The notes beneath the pieces were generated by a model that did no database searches, was not told the origin of the DNA, and saw only the letters and a list, made by a program, of their open reading frames with translations. A stretch of DNA of 64,000 nucleotides, taken from positions 62,001 to 126,000 of the forward strand of contig JAIOYV010000004.1 of NCBI GenBank assembly GCA_021740905.1, in the 5' to 3' direction. The translations under genes and the position numbers were made by a program. Every line of letters begins with the position of its first letter. The first letter of the stretch is position 1. This DNA comes from Bacteroidales bacterium. Its GTDB lineage: Bacteria > Bacteroidota > Bacteroidia > Bacteroidales > M50B96. Positions 60,243 through 64,000 of the stretch are shown here, piece by piece.

Positions 60243-60737
60243 TCAATACAGCTCAATAAACTCATAAGAGTTTCCACACCATTGCAGATATTTCATAAAA
60301 TCATCGAACGAAATAACCAGAGTAGCCTGGTTATCGTTCGGATGAAAGCTAAGGTTTTTCGATTGCTTTAAGGTTTGATCGATAAAAAGATGAACATGCT
60401 TTTCGGCATCGTTTACCAGTCCAAATGGCGAAACGGAACCAGCCTTCAAGCCCAGATATTTATCCATCCTTTTTTCGGAAGCAAAGCTGATTTTTCCCTG
60501 TTTAAGTCGTTGTTCCAAATCGCGCACGGCCAGGTTTTGGGAATAGTGCAGCAAAACTAGATAATGCCGGTTCCCTTTGTGGTTGCGGAAAAACAGGTTT
60601 TTGCAATGGGTCGAATAGTCAATGTCCTTCCAGTGTTCCATAGCAATTTCGATGGTAGGCGAAGGCGGATGCTCGTAATATTCAAATTTGATGTTCAGTT
60701 CCTGCAATGCCTGATAAACTTTTGAATCTCCGATCAT
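60243..60737 (-). CDS. YbaK/ProX-type aminoacyl-tRNA deacylase
   Basis: A 164-residue single-domain deacylase of the YbaK/EbsC/ProX superfamily. 'VYQALQELNIKFEYYEHPPS' opens the domain; 'KNLFFRNHKGNRHYLVLLHY' has the catalytic Lys region; 'GLKAGSVSPFGLVNDAEKHV' is the substrate loop and 'LSFHPNDNQATLVISFDDFM' the end. Such enzymes free tRNA(Pro) from wrongly attached Ala or Cys. The 'GSVSPFGL' loop and the length favour the ProXp-ala (PrdX) type. I start it at ATG 60737; the longer frame in the track reads into the repeat region. Confidence 0.9.
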   Translation of the reverse strand: MIGDSKVYQALQELNIKFEYYEHPPSPTIEIAMEHWKDIDYSTHCKNLFFRNHKGNRHYLVLLHYSQNLAVRDLEQRLKQGKISFASEKRMDKYLGLKAGSVSPFGLVNDAEKHVHLFIDQTLKQSKNLSFHPNDNQATLVISFDDFMKYLQWCGNSYEFIELY

Positions 60738-61053
60738 GTTCTTTCTGCCAGTTAATGTGTTAGTTTTATACTTTTGGTTGTTCTTTGCCTCATTGGGAGT
60801 CATTTGCTTTGCGTCATTCGCTTTGCGTCATTTGCTTCACGTCATTTATCCTTCGGATGTCATTAGTGCTTCGCACGTCATTTGCACTTCGTGCGTCATT
60901 TATCGTGCTTCCCGATTGCGACCTCCCACCAACGCCAAGGCTTCGGTGGGTAAAAATGACAACTTAATGACAACGTAATAACTACCTAATAACGCGAAGC
61001 GAATGACCATCGAATGACTAAATAAAATGACAAAACAACCAGCACCTGTCCCA
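60738..61053. repeat. Degenerate GTCATT-rich tandem repeat
   Basis: Between about 60800 and 61030, GTCATT or its complement AATGAC recurs every 15-20 nt with variable spacers such as TTGCTTTGC, TTGCTTCAC and TTGCACTTC. In the left half the units read GCGTCATTTGC-like; in the right half AATGACAAC-like, so the two parts form a loose inverted array. No gene was seen in this stretch of about 315 nt. Confidence 0.6.
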
Positions 61054-62484
61054 CTAAGTCTTTTGATACCCCGTCTCTTTCACAAAACCCCACAAAAAGG
61101 TTGAGATGGCAAGCGAAATACCAGAAACAAGAAAGACAATCCAATTATACTCTTCGATATAGGCATTCACCAAAATGCCGATTATAAAACTAGCCAAAAG
61201 CTGGGGCAATACCACCGACAGATTGAAAATGCCCATGTACAAGCCAATTTTTTCTTTATTGATTTTCTCGGTCATGATGGCAAAAGGCAGACTTACCAGC
61301 GACGACCAACCCAGGGAGAGGACTACCATCAATGCGTAAAAAACATATTGGTTTGAAGCAAAAAAGGCAATGCCAAAATACCCGATCGCCATCAACCCGA
61401 TTGAAATAATATGTGTTTTTACCCGGCCAATTTTCTTTGAAAGGGGTTCGAGAAAAAATATGGGGAACAGGGATCCAAAAGCATTCAATAAAAAGAAGGC
61501 CCATCCGATCATTTTTCCGGCAGCATCGTTATCGTCACTGTATTTATGTAGCACAAAGAAAAAACCATAGACAAACATGGTTTGCACCCCCAGCCAGGTA
61601 AACGAATGGGCCGCCAGCAATTTCCGAAAACTTCGCTCATTGGCGACATCGCCCGTCTGGCCCGATTCTTTCGCCATGAAAGTGGACAGCATCAAAACAA
61701 CCCCAATGCCGATAAGGATATACATGACCGTTTGGCTTTCGGGGAACATGCCCAATTTCAAGCCAATGCCATACATGGCAAATATCAGATAACCATACAA
61801 AGGTGTCAAGGTCAATAGTACTTCTTTTGTCGAAACACGGACTTTCGGTGTATCTGTTTTCTCAAGTGAAAGTGACCGGGGCTCTTCGATCATAAATACC
61901 GGAATAATGGTAAAAACAAGGATAAGCGCAATGCCAATGTTCATCAATAAATAATTGTCGAGCAACGCACTGATGAGGTAGGCACCTGCCCCGAAAAAGT
62001 TGGAGATGGCCTGCATCCACGCGAAACCCCTGGTCCGGGGAGCACCTTCAGGAGTAACATCGGCAATGATCGAGCGAGTTGGATTGAACCCCACATTTAT
62101 TGACAGATCGAGTGTCAGGGCCACTGTAATTGCTACGGCCATTATATTTCCAATACCCAGAGCATGGTCAATCAGATCGAGGCGGGGAAGGCAATAGATC
62201 ATTATTGCTGCCAATATTCCGCCAATAATGATAAATGGTTTGCGCCGTCCGCCCCAGAACCAAACCTTATCGCTGACCACCCCAATGATGATCTGTCCCA
62301 GAATCCCGGCAATTGGACCTGCTGCCCAAACTATACCTACTTCATGGATGTCGAGTCCGTATTTCGAGGATAGGATCCAGCTCAAAACGGCTATCTGGAT
62401 TGATAAGCCAAACCCCATGGCAGTGGCTGGTAGGCTGAGGATTACGTAAAAAAGCTTGCTTAATTTTTTTTGGTATGCGAGCAT
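61054..62484 (-). CDS. MFS transporter, SLC45/GPH-like
   Basis: A 476-residue major facilitator with about 12 helices. 'GRRKPFIIIGGI' in loop 2-3, 'INVGFNPTRSIIADVTPEG' and 'RTRGFAWMQAISNFFGAGAY' are typical of the sugar/proton branch related to SLC45 and plant sucrose carriers. 'SLGWSSLVSLPFAIMTEKI' is the matching motif in the second half. A disaccharide or oligosaccharide is the likely substrate, imported with protons; no linked glycosidase is present. The leader, about 70 nt, contains two tandem 24-nt repeats. Confidence 0.87.
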   Translation of the reverse strand: MLAYQKKLSKLFYVILSLPATAMGFGLSIQIAVLSWILSSKYGLDIHEVGIVWAAGPIAGILGQIIIGVVSDKVWFWGGRRKPFIIIGGILAAIMIYCLPRLDLIDHALGIGNIMAVAITVALTLDLSINVGFNPTRSIIADVTPEGAPRTRGFAWMQAISNFFGAGAYLISALLDNYLLMNIGIALILVFTIIPVFMIEEPRSLSLEKTDTPKVRVSTKEVLLTLTPLYGYLIFAMYGIGLKLGMFPESQTVMYILIGIGVVLMLSTFMAKESGQTGDVANERSFRKLLAAHSFTWLGVQTMFVYGFFFVLHKYSDDNDAAGKMIGWAFFLLNAFGSLFPIFFLEPLSKKIGRVKTHIISIGLMAIGYFGIAFFASNQYVFYALMVVLSLGWSSLVSLPFAIMTEKINKEKIGLYMGIFNLSVVLPQLLASFIIGILVNAYIEEYNWIVFLVSGISLAISTFLWGFVKETGYQKT

Positions 62485-62511
62485 AGTCTTGGAGCTAAAG
62501 TTCTATTAATA

Positions 62512-62559
62512 TGTTGTGCTATTTCTCTATTATTGTGTTGTGCTATTTCTCTATTATCG
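62512..62559. repeat. Two tandem 24-nt repeats in the MFS leader
   Basis: TGTTGTGCTATTTCTCTATT plus ATTG or ATCG occurs twice in a row with one base difference, between the promoter and the ATG of the minus-strand MFS gene. Confidence 0.85.
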
Positions 62560-62561
62560 TG

Positions 62562-62590
62562 CAAAAATAATATAGAATATTGAATTTCAA
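62562..62590 (-). promoter_or_regulatory. Promoter of the SLC45-like MFS gene
   Basis: On the minus strand, TTG (62590-62588) and TATTTTTG (62569-62562) are 18 nt apart. The start point would lie just before the tandem repeats. Confidence 0.5.
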
Positions 62591-62636
62591 GAGGACATAT
62601 TTTTGTTGTGGGAGGATGCTTTATAAACGCGATAAA

Positions 62637-63338
62637 CTATTTCGCACCCAGTCCACTTTCCACAACCGGCCAAACATTATTCATATTCCAAAGGATCCAT
62701 TTTTGGCGGGTACTGAGATATTCGGTGGGCTGGTTTGGTTTGCGTTTGAGGGGGCTGGGCAAACAGGCTGCAATCATAGCTGATTCCGATTTGCTTAATT
62801 TCGCTGCACTCTTATGGAAGTATTTTTGGGCAGCCATGTCAACACCATACATATCCGGGCCGGTTTCTAGAATGTTTAGGTACACTTCCAATATCCGGGC
62901 TTTGTCCCAATAGAATTCGATCAAAAAAGTAAACCAAACCTCCAGCCCTTTTCGCAAATAAGTTCGGTGTGGCGACAGAAAAAGGTTTTTGGCTGTTTGC
63001 TGCGAAATGGAGCTGCCCCCTTTCAATCTTTTGCTTGTTTTGTTTTTCTCGCGTGCCTCCCGGATGGCCTTCCAATCGAAGCCATGATGCTCGAAAAAAA
63101 GATTGTCTTCCGAAGCCACTACTGCCACAGGCATTGCCAAAGCAATATTTTCGATGGGCATCCAGTTTTTTTCGGGTACATGGAACCAACCCCGGTCGTT
63201 TTGGATGTTTCTTGTTATCATAAATGCGCTAATAGGAGGATTCAAAAAGCGGAACACCAAGACCAGCGTGACACTCAAACCTATAAAAACAAGGATCGAG
63301 AGCAATAAGTATTTTAGAGTTTTCTTTAGCCTAGGCAT
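62637..63338 (-). CDS. mtgA: Monofunctional biosynthetic peptidoglycan transglycosylase
   Basis: A 233-residue glycosyltransferase family 51 enzyme with one N-terminal helix ('YLLLSILVFIGLSVTLVLVF'). Conserved motifs: 'VVASEDNLFFEHHGFDWKAI' (catalytic Glu), 'GGSSISQQTAKNLFLSP', 'RKGLEVWFTFLIEFYWDKAR', then 'ILEVYLNILETGPDMYGVD' (second Glu region) and 'AAQKYFHKSAAKLS'. It polymerises lipid II into glycan strands on the periplasmic side of the inner membrane, without a transpeptidase domain. Length fits MtgA. It lies alone, downstream of a broken toxin pair. Confidence 0.96.
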   Translation of the reverse strand: MPRLKKTLKYLLLSILVFIGLSVTLVLVFRFLNPPISAFMITRNIQNDRGWFHVPEKNWMPIENIALAMPVAVVASEDNLFFEHHGFDWKAIREAREKNKTSKRLKGGSSISQQTAKNLFLSPHRTYLRKGLEVWFTFLIEFYWDKARILEVYLNILETGPDMYGVDMAAQKYFHKSAAKLSKSESAMIAACLPSPLKRKPNQPTEYLSTRQKWILWNMNNVWPVVESGLGAK

Positions 63339-63395
63339 TTTCTTATGGAATTCAACTGTTGAACTAAATTCTCGTCAAAAGATAACTTTCGGGAG

Positions 63396-63596
63396 TTAAG
63401 ATGCGAATATCGCTTTTTCATGGCTGGCTGTTTTTCGGATAAGATAATAAACATTGCTGAGTATAACAGGTGTCACAAATCCCTCAATTTTTTCGCTCTC
63501 ACAAAGTGAAAGAATCTGAGCTGCATGTTCGGAAAATGGTTGCCGATTGAAAAAAAAATCCAGGATAACATCGGTATCAATCAATATCCTTTCCAT
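63396..63596 (-). pseudogene. Truncated PIN-domain toxin
   Basis: A 66-residue frame starting 'MERILIDTDVILDFFFNRQP' with the first PIN Asp and 'VTPVILSNVYYLI' with the region of the Glu, then an early stop after 'HEKAIFAS'. Full PIN toxins of this kind have about 140 residues; the downstream 57 nt up to mtgA do not encode the missing half in any frame that I could find. The toxin is therefore inactive. The antitoxin gene upstream, which ends about 5 nt before it, is complete. Confidence 0.75.
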
Positions 63597-63597
63597 G

Positions 63598-63846
63598 TTA
63601 TAAGTATTTAGCTGATAAACTATCAGATAATTCCTTTTTATAATCAAAATCAGCCGGGGCTTTAAACGAACCTTTTAATGACCTGACAATTGGCGTGATT
63701 TCAATTTCTGGTTTTTCTTCCTTCCTTGCAATTATTCTTAGATAGTTTTCAATAAAGTCAGACAAACTTCGTCCCTGTCCTTTAGCATATTGTGTAGCCT
63801 TTTCGAGAATTGTTTGCTCAATTGTCAATGTCAACTTTGTGTTCAT
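63598..63846 (-). CDS. DUF6364-like ribbon-helix-helix antitoxin
   Basis: An 82-residue protein. 'TKLTLTIEQTILEKATQYAK' then 'GQGRSLSDFIENYLRII' has the beta strand and two helices of a ribbon-helix-helix repressor, in the form seen in DUF6364 antitoxins of Bacteroidota. The C-terminal half ('IVRSLKGSFKAPADFDYKKE') would bind a PIN toxin. The following PIN gene is truncated, so this is an orphan antitoxin. A TATCTTTG box (63883-63876, minus) with a TTG 21 nt further upstream may be the promoter. Confidence 0.8.
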   Translation of the reverse strand: MNTKLTLTIEQTILEKATQYAKGQGRSLSDFIENYLRIIARKEEKPEIEITPIVRSLKGSFKAPADFDYKKELSDSLSAKYL

Positions 63847-63932
63847 AACAAGCTTGTAAATTTATTTCCTATCAACAAAGATAGATAGAAAAATATTGCT
63901 TCCCCAAGAATCTTCGTCTATCTTCATGTCCC

Positions 63933-63963
63933 TTTGCTTATTCCCCGCCAATCACTAATTTTG
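63933..63963 (+). promoter_or_regulatory. Promoter at the right edge
   Basis: TTTG (63933-63936) and TAATTTTG (63956-63963) are exactly 19 nt apart, just upstream of the ATG at 63981. The implied leader is only about 10 nt. Confidence 0.5.
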
Positions 63964-63980
63964 GCGAAAATAGCTTTGTT

Positions 63981-64000
63981 ATGCGCACCGAGAAAGATTT
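63981..64000 (+). CDS. Start of a gene cut by the window edge, possibly aspartate ammonia-lyase
   Basis: ATG at 63981 opens 'MRTEKDF' (last codon incomplete), behind a consensus promoter. Aspartate ammonia-lyases of this phylum often begin with M-R-(I/T)-E-K-D-F, so that product is suggested. Six codons cannot prove it; the sequence to the right would decide. Confidence 0.35.

Noticed and set aside
60800-61030. GTCATT array as a CRISPR or tRNA-like cluster
   Set aside because: Repeats are only 6-11 nt and degenerate, and no cloverleaf or rRNA signature was seen.

Overview
The window looks like a chromosomal segment of a member of the Bacteroidota, most likely class Bacteroidia (perhaps Marinilabiliales-like; the order is a guess). 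The evidence is threefold. There are secreted proteins with type IX secretion (T9SS) C-terminal sorting domains. There are many lipoproteins and GldM/PorM-type and YfhO proteins. And there are repeated matches to the Bacteroidota promoter (TTG, about 19 nt, TAnnTTTG). No rRNA, tRNA, CRISPR array or intact insertion sequence was seen.

Layout. 1-10.3 kb: the end of a large membrane protein, a GT2 glycosyltransferase, a DUF4143-type ATPase, lipoproteins, a NUDIX hydrolase, three T9SS cargo proteins and a toxin-antitoxin pair whose PIN toxin looks frameshifted. 10.3-12.2 kb: an AT-rich island with the 3' end of a group II intron and an unrecognised 446-residue protein. 12.2-20.2 kb: crcB and DUF190, an odd PPDK-like protein without a TIM barrel, an ECF sigma factor with a WG-repeat membrane partner, a repetitive secreted protein and a glutaryl-CoA-type dehydrogenase. 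20.4-28.6 kb: a YfhO protein, a BlaI/BlaR1-like pair whose sensor carries two GldM-C-like modules, and a lipoprotein/PrsW/hydrolase operon. 28.7-35.2 kb: housekeeping genes (panB, an RluA-type pseudouridine synthase, cdd, pyrB-pyrI), then a four-gene cassette of RRM protein, cold-shock protein, RpoD-like sigma factor and cold-shock-domain protein.

35.2-49.4 kb, all on the minus strand, is a surface-glycan cluster: asparagine-synthase-like amidotransferase, nucleotide-sugar dehydrogenase, wecB, a flavin oxidoreductase, a NodB deacetylase, two paralogous GT-C enzymes around a GT2 enzyme, a methyltransferase and a FabH-like synthase. The two sugar-nucleotide genes suggest that ManNAc/ManNAcA-type sugars are made and built into a lipid-linked glycan. 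49.6-57.7 kb holds a lipoprotein, a stomatin-like protein, an MFS transporter, a DUF2007 protein and a full-length metH behind a clear SAM-I riboswitch. 57.7-64 kb holds an intact PIN toxin-antitoxin cassette, a prolyl-tRNA-deacylase-like gene, an MFS transporter, mtgA, a truncated PIN pair and the first codons of a probable aspartase.

The most notable structural observation is that the TA cassette after metH is followed by a second, diverged copy of the metH 3' end and of its downstream hairpin. The cassette therefore sits between direct repeats, as expected for integration at, or duplication of, the metH terminus. The intergenic regions also carry several dispersed palindromic repeat families, each present two or three times.
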